From positions 744,001 through 808,000 of the forward strand of contig OZ218951.1 of assembly GCA_965112735.1 (NCBI GenBank): 64,000 bases of DNA. Direction: 5' to 3'. This stretch comes from Phaeosaccion multiseriatum (Eukaryota > Ochrophyta, other classes). The first letter of the stretch is position 1; every line of letters begins with the position of its first letter. Positions 11,501-22,008 of this stretch are shown one piece after another. Both the position numbers and the translations under genes were made by a program. Under the pieces are notes generated by a model that did no database searches, was not told where the DNA came from, and saw only the letters and a program-made list of their open reading frames with translations.

Positions 11501-13904
11501 TGCCCCACCCTTTCTTGCCCCCTTCTCCCCAGTCACAGCAGCAACCACACCTGCCTCCTCATCCCCCTCGAACCCCCCTCCCCCCTCCCCCTCCCCCTCC
11601 TCCCCCTCCTCCTCCTCCTCCTCCTCCTCCTCCTCCCCTCCATCGCTGCTGTACTCACCCCGTCCTAACGCTCCACACAGCACAGACACCACAGCTGGAT
11701 TATCCACAACCAACGCGTCCAGCAGCAAAAGCGCCTCCTGCAGGCAATTGAGTCTCCTCTCCCCCTCACCCTCGCCTTGCCCCCCGCCCCCTATGGATCT
11801 ACGCACCCCCTCATCACGAAGGAAGCTGTCCTCTCCTTCCGTCTCGCCTCGGCCTCGCAACCCTCCTCCTCCTCTTCTCCTCCCTCGCCCGCGTCGAAGC
11901 CCCCCCCATCCACTGCCATCCCCCGTGCAGCGCTGCAAGATAGAGCACAGTCCGTCCAGGACTTTGCCCAGCTCCCCCTCTCCGCGCACTGCCCACAGAC
12001 ATTGTCTATACACGTTGTAATCCGGGCAGTCGTACAGCGCCTCAGCCTTGTCGGGGGTAATGTAGGGGCCTGCCTCGTCGTGGAAACCCGCCTGGGGCAG
12101 GAGAGCATCCATTGGTAGGCCCTCCGCGAGCAGTATTGTGAGGAGCTGTGTGTGAGCGTGTGTGTGGGAGGGGGAGAGGGAGTGGGAGGATAGAGGGGGA
12201 GGAGGAGACGGAGAGAGAGGAAGGAGGAGGGCGCGGGGGGGAAGAGGCAAGAGAAGGAGTGAGGGGGTACAGGGGAAAGAAGAGGCACCTCCGAGGGGGT
12301 TGAGCGGACTCTGACTGTGCCAGCGTAGGCAGGCAAAGGTAGGCAGGCAAGGGGTCTCCGAGAGGAGAGGAGAGGGAACACCGTGCATGGGACACCTAGC
12401 ATGGCGCCAGACTTTCCCAATAGGAAAGGACAGAGCACTTGATGTCTACCTGCCTCCACAATACACACACACATACACATACACATATACATATATACAT
12501 ATATACATATATACATACATGTATATATACCGTCACCTACACCCATGCACCCACCCACCTGGAGGCACGCCACCCCGAGCCTCTCTTGAAGGTCACGGCC
12601 CTCGCTGCCCCCACTGCTGCCCGCCGCCCTGCCCAGAAAGGGAAGCACCTTCGTCCAGACACTGTCAGGGGCGCCGAGGGAGAGCACCGTGTTGAGTAGG
12701 CTGAAGCAGAGCTCATTGGAGAAGGGCAGGAAGTGGGATACAGCCAGGGCCGTCCAGCGGTTGGTGGTACGCTGCTGTTGCTGCTGGCTGGGGTTGGGCT
12801 GAGGTCTCTTGTAGAGGGGAAGAGAGAGCGTTACAATGTACAAGTGTAGCACCTCCAGGCGTTGGTGATCTAAATGAGTCACCTCAATGGTGCCTGTGAT
12901 TCGTCCGGTACAGCACCGAAAGGAGGGGAGGGAAGGGGGGCGACGGGGGGCTGTCTTAAGACTTCAGTGACCCGGATGGAGAGTACAAAGTATAAGTTGT
13001 CAAAATTTTTCCTTGCCTGCCTGCCTGCCTGCCTCATTGACTTACTCTCTGGCTCTATGGCCACACCTCCTCTCCAGATGAAGGCGGGGTCATTGATGCC
13101 GTACGCGGCAGCGGGCACAGGGGTGTACGCGTCGTCGTGATCCACAACCTGACACCAGGCAGCGGTAGGGCAGCCGTAAGCATCAGGGTCAGGGTCAGGG
13201 TCAGGGTCAGGGCCAGGGCCAGGGTCAGGGTCAGGGTCAGGGTCAGGGTCATGGTCAGGGGCAGGGGCAGGGTCAGGGCCAGGGCCAGGGTCAGGGTCAG
13301 GGTCAGGGTCAGGGATCAAGGTCAGGGTCAGGGTCAGGGATCACGGTCAGGGTCAGGGTCAGGGATCAAGGTCAGGGTCAGGGACAGGGTCAGTTTCCCA
13401 CCTCACCTCGTCGTCCACGGCAAAGCCCGGGAAGAAGAGGAGGTTAGTGGTGGCGTGCAGAAGGATGCTCGCAAAGCACACGGGGAACACTCCCGACTCA
13501 GTGCCCGCCGCTGCTCCTTGCTGCTCGGCGGAGGAGGAGGAGAGGGACGCGGTAGGGTCGGCGGCGGAAGAGAAGGAGCCTCCCTCCCCGCCCTCCAGTT
13601 GGGAAGCAGTCACCTCCTTCTGAGGCAAGTACAGCAGGAGGTGCTCCAGACTGAGGAGAGTGTGTTGTGCGTTTCGCGGGAGGGGGGGAGGAGTGGTCGT
13701 AGCGATGGGAGAGGGAGGAAGGAGCGAGCCCGGGGGGTGGGAACAGAGAGGAGGGAGATGTGGGGACAGGCAGAGAGGAAGGGAGACATATATGCGGGGG
13801 GAGGATGAAAGGAGGTAGCCAGAGAGGAAGAGACAAAGACAGACACTTGAGAAAGGTAGCGTAGACTGAAGGCAGCAGTGATGATCACAGCGGCCCATAT
13901 TTCC

Positions 13905-13939
<35 letters not shown>

Positions 13940-14599
13940 CAATATCATCATCATCATCATCATCATCATCCAGCGACGCTTGACGCACCTCCTCTTCTGC
14001 CAGCACCAGTCCTCCAGCGCCGGGTCAGCCAACATGAGTGGCACCAGACGGGTCAGCACCCTGACGCTGTTGAGCAGCACGGCCAGGGAAGGCCCTTCGT
14101 ACTTGGCTTCCATGTAGCGGGACACGTGTGACAGAGCAAGCAGGGCCATGGCTTTGATGTTGCTGCAGCTACTGCTACTGGTGTCAGTGTCGCTGCTATG
14201 GCTGTCTGAGAGAGCTTTGATTGATCGGCACGCCTCGAAGGACAGAGTCTGAGGAGGGAGGGGAGGGAAGGAGCCATAGGTTAGCAGGCGAGAATCAAGA
14301 ACGCCGCGTACTACTGCTGACTCAGCCAGACATACGACTCCATAGTTGATGCCGTATCGTAGTTACTACACTTCTATGACAATGAAAGACGGCATGATGA
14401 AGCTATCATCCAGGGACTATGTTGGACTTGGCTAACTCGTATCACCTCGCACCTGCATCCACCCGTCCGCTTCGAGCTCGAGGTCAAAGAACTCATCCCA
14501 GAACTCCGCATCATCCAGCGGCACTACGCGGCTCCTTAGCTGCTCCAGCTTGTCCTTCACCTCAGCGTCGCCAGAAGCGCTCGACGAGGCGGCCCCCAT
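8546..14599 (-). CDS. HID1 family protein
   Basis: Eight exons on the minus strand: 14453-14599, 13989-14248, 13407-13650, 13046-13148, 12559-12869, 10484-12145, 10057-10173 and 8546-9751; every junction is GT-AG and keeps frame, giving 1349 residues. HID1 proteins are peripheral Golgi/trans-Golgi proteins, N-myristoylated in animals and needed for secretory cargo sorting. Matches to the family: start MGAASSS (Gly2, myristoylation-type), DDAEFWDEFF near residue 30, VRVLTRLVPLML, HATTNLLFFPGF, DPAFIWRGGVAIEP, SLLNTVLSLG and a C-terminal NPQDVQLFSV. Exon 6 carries a very long acidic, Glu-rich and Ser/Arg-rich insertion absent from animal HID1. The last exon holds two copies of the dispersed GTTGGTGATACAG motif in opposite orientation. 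Dymeclin, the related family, was considered; the N-terminal blocks fit HID1 better. Confidence 0.85.
9462..9480 (+). repeat. Dispersed motif copy, GTTGGTGATACAGCAG
   Basis: Perfect core copy inside the last HID1 exon, read on the minus strand as AVSPTAV. A second, inverted copy lies at 9544-9559. Confidence 0.85.
9544..9559 (-). repeat. Dispersed motif copy (CTGTATCACCAAC)
   Basis: Inverted relative to the copy at 9462; read in the HID1 frame as GVGDTAG. Confidence 0.85.
12160..12285 (+). repeat. Purine-rich tract before HID1 exon 6
   Basis: GGGAGGGGGAGAGG-type sequence in the fifth intron; on the coding strand it is an expanded pyrimidine tract ending next to the acceptor of exon 6. Confidence 0.75.
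13188..13398 (+). repeat. (AGGGTC)n hexanucleotide array
   Basis: About 35 units of a 6-base repeat, mainly AGGGTC with AGGGCC variants and GATCAAGG interruptions, filling the third HID1 intron. Because the period is a multiple of three it opens long spurious frames on both strands. Confidence 0.9.
13908..13972 (+). repeat. (CA)n and (ATC)n microsatellites
   Basis: About 14 CA units followed by about eight ATC units in the second HID1 intron, close to the donor of exon 2. Confidence 0.9.
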
Positions 14600-14997
14600 C
14601 CCCAACTGAAGGTGATGATGGGTTCACAGCTTCAGACGGGGAGGCCCTAGCCTAGCCCGCACACCTCCGGCAGAGCGTCAGCGCCACAGGTTGGCTATCG
14701 CTGCTAGCAGAGCCTACAGCAAGGGAGAAGTGTGAGAGAACGGAAGGGGGTGGGCGGTTGGCGTGAGAGAGAAAGAATGAGAAGATAACAACGCAGAGCC
14801 TCGATGGGGATGCTGACACACAAGGCGAACACGAGAAGAGACTGAGGCACGTAGGGTCCCTGGGCATTCACCTGTGTGTGCCCGGCTTGCTTCTCTTTTT
14901 CCATTGGGCCAGGCCGTCGTCCTCACGGGGGAACGGACGCATGGCACTGGACGGCGAACAATCGCTGGCCCAATCCCCACAATTTTACCCAACAGTG
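14600..14997. other. Divergent intergenic spacer
   Basis: Roughly 400 bases separate the start of the minus-strand HID1 gene from the start of the plus-strand cis-prenyltransferase gene, so it probably holds both promoters. A possible small upstream HID1 leader exon ends near 14670. No promoter motif can be assigned with confidence. Confidence 0.45.
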
Positions 14998-16550
14998 ATG
15001 GGGCTGCGCCGCGCCCGCGCCTTGGGTGTGCTGTCCCTCATACTCGCAGCGGTGAGCCGGGTCACTTGCTTGTGTGGCAAGCGCACTCAAGGCAGCAGCA
15101 GCAATAGAGGGAGGGTACGGTGGGGCGCAGCTTCACAAAGGGGAGGAGAGGGGGGCGGTGTGGCTTTTGCTTCTCCCCCGAAGCTTTACTCCGGCTCTTC
15201 TCCTCCTCCAAGTCTGCATGGATCTAGAGGGGAAGCTCTACAAGGCTCAGCCACAGCAGCAGCGGAAGAGAGACGGGAAAAAAGGCAAGGAGCCCGCTCT
15301 TCCACAACCCTCTCCGTCACGAGATTGCCCCCGCCAATAGAGGTTCCACCACACCGCTCAGCTACCACCACTCCACCACCACCACCACCACCACAACCAT
15401 TATCATCATCGTCGTCATCATCATCATCAGCAGCAGCAGGAGCGGCAGCGCGGCTGAAGAACGGGCCGATGCCTGAGCACGTAGCCTTCGTGCTGGACGG
15501 CAATGGCCGGTGGGCCAGTCAGCGAGGGCTGCCTCGCACAGAGGGCCACAGAGAAGGAGCCAAGAGAGCGCTGGAGATGATCGAAGTGTGCAAGAAGCTC
15601 AGCATACGCCACGTGACGCTCTTTCTCTTCAGCACGGAGAATTGGAAGCGGCCGCCCACGGAAGTAGCGGCTCTGATGGGGTTGCTGGAAGAGTATCTGC
15701 GGAGAGAGTGGGACAGTCTACGAAGGAGGGAAATCCGCCTCGCGTGTATTGGGGACACGGATCGCCTTCCCATGGGTCTCCAGCAACTCCTTTCGGACAT
15801 CCAGGCGGACGCGCCCACCGCTGGTGATGCTGCCCCGGGTGAAAGTGAAAGAACTTCTCCTCAAGGCGGCGATGCTGCCCCACCCTCACCCCCACCCACG
15901 CCCATGACTCTCTGCCTCGCCATCAGCTACGGCGGCCGTCAGGAGGTTGTATCTGCGATGCAACAGCTGGCGACACGCGTTTCGAGCGGCGAGCTGTCGC
16001 CTGAGGACATCACCGAGGCCAGCGTGAGTCGTGCATTGAGTACAGGGTCACTGGGCATCCCAGACCCCGAGCTTATCATACGCACGTCCGGCGTGAGTAG
16101 GATGAGCAACTTCTTGCTGTGGCAGGCAGCGTACTCGGAGCTGTACATCTCGCCCAAGCTGTGGCCCGACTTTCGAGAAGACGACCTCATGGAGTCACTT
16201 CGAGATTTCAGCAAGAGGGAAAGGTCGGTGGTAGAGCATTATGAAGAATGGAAGGTCGTTTGTTCATTGTCGTTGAAGTTTGTAGATGTAGTGATTTTTG
16301 AGAATAAACTGAGCACAGGAGGAGGAGTGCCAACAAATTGAGAGTAGGACGGAGGTCTTGTTCGCCTGTTCTGAACGCCTCCTTCCCTCCCCCCCTCCCT
16401 CCTGTGCCCAACTTACGGACACAACAAACACACACGTACCCCCACTCATTTCCTCATCATCGCCAACCCTTCCCCCGCTGCAGGCGCTTCGGTAGGACTT
16501 CTCAGCAGATGGAGGCAGCGGCGGCGGCAGCGGCGTCTCACGGGGAGTGA
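14998..16550 (+). CDS. cis-prenyltransferase (UppS/DHDDS family)
   Basis: Condenses isopentenyl diphosphate onto farnesyl or longer diphosphates to make cis-polyprenyl diphosphates, precursors of dolichol or plastid polyprenols. Exons 14998-16223 and 16484-16550, 430 residues. All UppS motifs are present: FVLDGNGRWA with catalytic Asp167, TEGHREGAKR, LFLFSTENWKRP, ISYGGRQE, and the C-terminal IIRTSG...FLLWQ...SELY segment. Splicing (AG|GTCGGT to GCAG|GCGC) restores the family's RRFG ending as ERRFGRTSQQ; without splicing the frame runs on to 16341 with unrelated residues. The chosen start gives a hydrophobic leader, LGVLSLILAAVSRV; an ATG at 14941 adds 19 residues. A long Ser/Pro/His-rich stretch and a Pro-rich insert before the MTLCLAISYGG block are unlike bacterial enzymes. 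Membrane or plastid location is inferred. Confidence 0.9.
16303..16308 (+). terminator. AATAAA inside the cis-prenyltransferase intron
   Basis: A canonical poly(A) hexamer lies within the only intron, in the read-through part of the open frame. It could end a short transcript encoding the alternative C-terminus; no transcript evidence is available. Confidence 0.35.
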
Positions 16551-17369
16551 CGGCAGATGGATGGCAGCAGATGGATGGATGGATGGATGGATAGTGGCGT
16601 CTATCTGTGACTCACACACGCGTGTACTCAAAGCAGAAGCAGCACAGTGATGCGTCAGGAGCAGTGATGCAGCAGCAGTAGGTTGGGACAAGGAGGCTAC
16701 AGCATCGCTATCGCTTCTCGTGTCTTGGAGGGCTGTACAGCGAGAGGGGCTGAAGAGCAGAAGGAAGCAGAGGAGCCAGGAGAAGTGTTTCCGAGTCTAG
16801 CGGTGTTCGTGCTCTTGTAGGCCACGAACGACACTTGGCGTCGAGTGCCATCAGATCCGCCTCTTGCTGTATGGCTGTATGTCGTCCATTGAGTACCATC
16901 TGTATCAATGCTCGCGAAGGCCCTGTAGCCTTACGACTGGTTAGGACGACGCCACAAACAAGGCGCTAGACATACAGGGAAACGACAGGGTGTAGACAGG
17001 GCCGCAACGCCCATTGAGAGGCACAGCACACGGCATACAGCACGGCCTCTGTCAAGTCAAAGGGGTAAGGGTGTTTTATGTTGCCGCAGCCGTTTCTCTG
17101 GTAGTACTAGTTGTTGTACCGTTTCCCTGGCAGACAGACAGTGAGTCTAGGACCCTCATAGGCTTGGCACGAACGAGGCTGCAGAGGGCACGACAAGTTG
17201 GTGCGCCGCGGAATGTATCGATGGATGGATGGCACCCGACGGGTAGCCCGGCTCAAGGTGCAGGGTGTACATACAGCACAGCCCCCAAGTCTGCCCAGCT
17301 GGCGAAGAGAAGAGATCAACCCCAGCCCCACGCGTAGACGCAGGCGCCCTGATGGGATGTGCTACTTAA
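16551..17369. other. Intergenic, no gene seen
   Basis: Between convergent genes. A (GGAT)n patch sits at about 16555-16590. No open frame has recognisable protein features. Confidence 0.5.
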
Positions 17370-17605
17370 AAGAGTAAATGCCGCCTTTGGTGTATTTCGT
17401 TGCGCTGAGATCCAGCACCGCCACTGCCTCACCTTGCCTCACCTCATCCTCGCCCCATCCTATTGACCTCTGCCCTGACTTGGCCACAATCCGCCCCTCG
17501 TACGTGTAGGAAACAACCCTAGTAGCATCCATCTCAATTTCGCCCCACTAGTGGCGTTTAGTCTGACGCGGATGACCTCTGTGTTCACATGCTCGCGTGT
17601 TGGTG

Positions 17606-19281
17606 CTACGCATACAGAGCCCACCTCGGCTGCCTGCTCGCCCTCCACTCCTCCCTTTGCTCGCTTCTCTGCTGCAATGGGGCGGTCGATTCCGTCGAGC
17701 GCCACTGCTGGTGCTTCCCTGCAGCAGTGGAGGTGGTCGAGCTGGTGCTACGGCTGCTGCCACTTGTGTTACTGCTACTGCTACTGCTACTACTGCTGGT
17801 GCTACCTCTGCAAATGTCCTGAGGAGAGAGAGACGTGGGAGGGTACCAGAGAGGATCGAAGGGGTGAAACAGAGACGAGGGTGAGCGAGAGAGAGATGGA
17901 GAGAGAAGGATAGAGAGACAGGGAGCGAGAGAGAGAGCCCAAGTGGAGTGGCCAAGGCAAAGCAGCAGCGCATCTACACACAGACTGCAGACGACACACG
18001 ACCCCGCCTACCCCAAGCAAGAAACGGACGAGTCAGTGCAAGCGTAAGCACACGTAAGTAGTCTTGGAGTCATGGTGATTGTAACGTACCGGGTTCATGC
18101 TTACGAGCTTCGCACACGCTCTGTCCACGGGCATACCGAGCTTCAGCCACCCCGCTATGTCCCTCTTTGGCATCAAGAGGAGGGGAGGGAAGAGAAGAGA
18201 AGAGCAGAGTGGAATCAGAAAGAGAGAGGGGAGAGAGGGACGGGGGGGGGATGACTAGCCATCTCCATCCCCCAACGAGCCATAGCCATACACCCCAGCA
18301 TCCTCCGAACCAACAATTCTCTCCACCATGGCAGAGTAAGGCCCCCGTCAGTCCTGCCAGTGCCGCGCCTCTCCTTCAATTCCATCAAATCCCGTGTGTC
18401 CATCTGCTCCCTCCCCTGGCATTGATCTGCCTTGCGTGTGTGTAATCCGTCGTCAATCTGTCCCCTCCCCTCCTCTCTCCCCCCTCTCGTATACATGCCT
18501 TGAATGGCTCCACGATGTAGCAGAGCTGCTGTTGCGGGCCATCGATGAAGCCCATCGCGCAGTACTGCAGCAGCGCCTCCTCGTGTCTGGCATCGCTCCT
18601 TCCCATGGCTCGGCCCTGGTTGGTTGAGTGGGGTGTGAGCGGATGTGAGTGACTCATTGAGTGAAGGTGTGAGTGGGTGATAGCACCACGGCGCTTACCT
18701 CCGTATACACATCCTTCGTCCCTCCGAGCACCAGCTCGCACACTGCGGAGGCGTGGGGGAGAGAAGAGCAGCAGCAGCACAGCTTCAGCGATGTAAACAC
18801 AGGCAAGACACTACAATAAGGCAGGACGTACTTGTAGCTTTGATACACAGTGAGATATACAAATTGGCCGTACATAATATCAGGCAGAGGGAAAAAGAAG
18901 CGCAAGGGCCGGTAAGAGGAGGGGACTGGTTGGGTGGTCCAAGGTCAGGTGTGGTCGTTGCCTTTCCTCTCGCGCACCTTCACAAGATCTGTAGGATCTG
19001 GTCCGCTTCGCCTTGTCTTCCTGCTTCCTGCGCACCCTTCCCCCAGGAGCAGCAGCAGCAACATTAGCGTTGCCTTCAGCACCGGCAGAAGCAGCACCGG
19101 CATCCGCAGTCGCAGCAGCGGCGTCGCCGACTGCAGAAGCCCTTCCGGTGCCGCTCAGCACGAGCACAACGAGGCTGAGCACAGCAGGGGGCAGGAAGCG
19201 GAGAGGACGCCGAGAGACGGAAGCAGCACGCTCACGGCCGCGGATACGTCCCTGACGCGCAGAGGGCTTCACATTCCTCAT
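17606..19281 (-). CDS. Secreted saposin-B domain protein
   Basis: Five exons: 18978-19281, 18699-18742, 18499-18615, 18090-18164 and 17606-17818, about 250 residues. The N-terminus is basic then hydrophobic (LRFLPPAVLSLVVLVLSG), a signal peptide or anchor. The mature part holds one saposin-B fold with all six cysteines in order: CEVC (two), LLQYC, QQLCYIVEPF, DRACAKL and NPDIC; the spacing of 23 residues between the fourth and fifth cysteines fits the fold. Relatives bind lipids; MANF-like proteins share this domain, but the MANF C-terminal SAP domain is not seen. The third intron appears to be GC-AG (AAG|GCATGT), since only this junction gives correct cysteine spacing. After the sixth cysteine comes a Ser/Thr linker; the final exon may be spliced further into 17370-17580, so the C-terminus is uncertain. 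Confidence 0.65.
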
Positions 19282-19591
19282 CCTCCCTCTCTCTCAGATT
19301 TCTTCCCCTTCTTTCCCTTACTCGCAACTCCTAATGGCGGCGATTCACCGGAGCCACCTCCATCGGCAAAGGAGCAGCATGAACAGCAGCAGCAGAGAGA
19401 TAGAAGCCCAGCAGCTTACTGCTTAAGCTTAGCTTTAGGCAACTGTCGAGCGCGGGAATCCGGAGGAAATCGGGTAAAATTTCAACTCATCCGCCCCTCC
19501 CCTCTCCCGGAACCGTCTGATCGTCTGATCTGACTCTCTCCCCCTCTTTACACACACAGAGAGTAGGAGATAGCAGAGCATTGCAGCTACC

Positions 19592-20091
19592 ATGGCGGAT
19601 GAGTCAGCGCAGTCGGCCCCGGAACCGGTGGTCGCCAGTGAGGAGAAGACGAGCGAGGGCAAGAGTAAGGCGAGGAAGAAGTGGTTCCCCTTAGGTGAGG
19701 CAACGTAGAAGAAGAGAAAGAAGGAGAGAAGCCAGGCGGCGCAGAGTAGCTTCCTGTACTCATGGTGTTCTTCCACGGCTTCCTACTGCTACTACTGTGC
19801 TCGTCTCGCCGTCCATTGACGGAATCTCTTCCTTCCCGCTCTCTCCCCCCCCCCGCTCCTCCTGTCTGGCTATCCTCCACGCGTGCTTGTCAAAGAGAGC
19901 AACCCCGAAGTCATGACCAAGTACGTAGCCAAGATGGGCTTCCCCACGAACACGTACCGCTTTGTGGACGTGTTCAGCACGGAGGAGTGGGCGCTGGGCA
20001 TGGTGCCTCAGCCCGCCCTCGCCGTGCTCTTCCTCTTCCCCATCAAGGACGACTCCGAGGACCACAAAGCAGAAGAGGTGTGTTTGAGTGA

Positions 20092-20129
<38 letters not shown>

Positions 20130-22008
20130 GAGGGGGGGGGACGTGTGTGAGGAGAGGGAGAGGCAGAGACTCAAGAGAGAAAGGAGAGAAAGAGGGAGGA
20201 GAGGGAGAGACAGAGAAGGCACTGCGCTACAAATATCCCCTTTGGGACCCATCGTCTCGCTCTGTCTCACTCTCAGCCTAGCCATCGAGCAACCCTCCCC
20301 TTGCACTAACTCACTCACTAACTCACTCACTCACTCCCTCCCTCCCTCCCTCAATCCCACTCTCCTTCACCCACTCACTCTCACCCAAACGACCCCTCCA
20401 CCACGGCAGGCGAAGCGCATTGCAGAGAAGGGGCAAGTGGTGAGCGATCAGGTGTACTTCATGAAGCAGACCGTGGGGAACGCATGCGGTACAGTGGGAC
20501 TTCTGCACGCCATTGGCAACGCAGCCGTCTCCAAGGTAGGAGGTGTGGAGTAAGTCAGGGAGCGAGGCAGGGAGGGATGGAACGCGTATAAGCTGACTAG
20601 ACTCTCTCTGCTTGTGTGTCTGAATAGTATGTGGCAAAGAAGTGGTTACTGTATTGTCTTTGGAGGAGGGAGCATTTTGCCCCTGCTCCTGGAAGGGCTT
20701 GTGGGGATGGGCAGGGGACTCAGGCTTCCGTGGTGATCCTGACCCCTGTTGGGTCTGTCCTTCGATGGTTGGGTGCACGCTCCTCACCCCCCCCCCGCAA
20801 CTTACTTCACCGTGACGACCACCGTGACCGTCATTCAGGGGGTCATCTTGGAGGAGGGCAGCTTCATGCAAGGCTTCCTGAACAAGACAAAGGTGCGGGC
20901 ATATGGGCATGTGCCCGAGGGGGGAGGGAGGGAGGGGAAGGGCCTTTACCGCAGGAGAGGTAGTCAAGAGACACAGCAGGCAGAGCTTGTGCTCACTCTA
21001 AGTAACCCTCTCCTCCTCCGCCTCCTCCGCCTCCTCCTCCTCCTCCTCCTCCTCCTCCTCCTCCTCCTCCTCCTCCTCCTCCTCCTCCTCCTCCTCCTCC
21101 TCCTCCTCCTCCTCCTCCTCCTCCTCCTCCTCCTCCTCTTCTTCCTCCTCCTCCTCCTGCTCCACCCTTCCACTTCTCTCCTCCCTTTGTGCAATGGCGC
21201 CATCTTTTGTGTACCCCCCCTTCCTTTGCCCCGCCAACAAAAACAACACCAACAACAACATCAGGGCATGAGTCCAGCAGACATGGCGCAGGCCTTGGAG
21301 GATGACCAGGAGCTCGAGAAGACGCATACAGAGGCGGCGCACGAGGGGCAGAGCGAGCAGATCCCCATGGAGGAGCAGCTTAACTCGCACTTTGTGTGTC
21401 TGACTGAAGTGGATGGATGCATTTACGAGCTAGACGGGAGGAAGGTGAGAAGAGGGCAAGGGCGGGAAAAGAGGGACTCGTGGGGTGGGGCCCTCGTGGA
21501 GGGGGTTTGGGTTGGGCGGGGAAGGGGGGCTGCTGGACTGGGGGAGGAAGGAGAGCTGGGAAGGGCTTCCTCTGGCCATTTTCTGATTGCCGTATCACCA
21601 ACTGTTGCCGCCTCTGTCCGCCGCCTCCACCCCTCCCCCGCCCCGCAAAGGACACGCCCATCAACCACGGCCCAAGCAGCCCAGCGACGATGCTACAGGA
21701 CGGCTGTAGAGTCATCCAAGAGGTGCGTCTCCTCATACTCGTCATTGTTGATGACTCGAAACATGCCTAAGAATGTGTTGAGGTGGTGTGTATCTGTATT
21801 CCATCTCTCATGTCTCATCCCCGCACCGAAGCGCTCTGCTCTGCCAAAGTTGCGCATCGCGAGAGGGCCGAGAAGTGTCCCTTCAAAACCAAAACTGAAA
21901 CTCAAACTCCCCTCCCCCTCCCCCCTCCGCCCTCCGTAGTTCATGGCCCGCGACCCCGGAGAGATGCGCTTCACCATCGTGGCCCTCGTGCCCACCATCG
22001 ACGACTGA
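19592..22008 (+). CDS. Ubiquitin C-terminal hydrolase, UCH-L3 type (peptidase C12)
   Basis: Cytosolic cysteine protease that removes small adducts from the C-terminus of ubiquitin. Seven exons: 19592-19694, 19896-20077, 20410-20535, 20839-20892, 21265-21444, 21651-21722 and 21940-22008, all GT-AG and in phase, for 261 residues. The product follows human UCH-L3 along its whole length: KKWFPLESNPEV near the start, [17 protein letters not shown], the catalytic block [16 protein letters not shown] with Gln115 and Cys121, catalytic His197 (NSHFVCL) and Asp212 (YELDGRK), INHG and a terminal [14 protein letters not shown]. The crossover-loop region with HEGQ is intact, so the enzyme should be active. 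The fourth intron contains a long CTC repeat and the fifth carries the dispersed GTATCACCAAC motif. Confidence 0.95.
20096..20125 (+). repeat. (TG)n microsatellite
   Basis: About 14 TG units just after the donor of the second UCH exon. Confidence 0.85.
21005..21160 (+). repeat. (CTC)n microsatellite in UCH intron
   Basis: Over 150 bases of almost pure CTC upstream of the acceptor of the fifth UCH exon. It produces spurious poly-Leu, poly-Arg and poly-Glu frames. Confidence 0.92.
21592..21604 (-). repeat. Dispersed motif copy in UCH intron
   Basis: GTATCACCAACTG in the fifth UCH intron, showing the motif is not restricted to coding sequence. Confidence 0.8.

Noticed and set aside
12861-12870. 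GTTGGTGATC at a HID1 exon edge as another dispersed motif copy
   Set aside because: Only ten bases match and there is no CAG context; it encodes a conserved HID1 position.
8546-14599. Dymeclin assignment for the HID1 gene
   Set aside because: The C-terminal NPQDVQLF fits dymeclin too, but the N-terminal FWDEFF, VRVLTRLVP and FIWRGGV blocks match HID1.
17606-19281. Full MANF/ARMET orthologue
   Set aside because: The saposin-like half fits, but the SAP-like C-terminal half and its CxxC are not visible.
20749-21939. Frame of nearly 400 codons through the UCH gene
   Set aside because: It is read through introns and the CTC repeat. The UCH exons splice cleanly in other phases.
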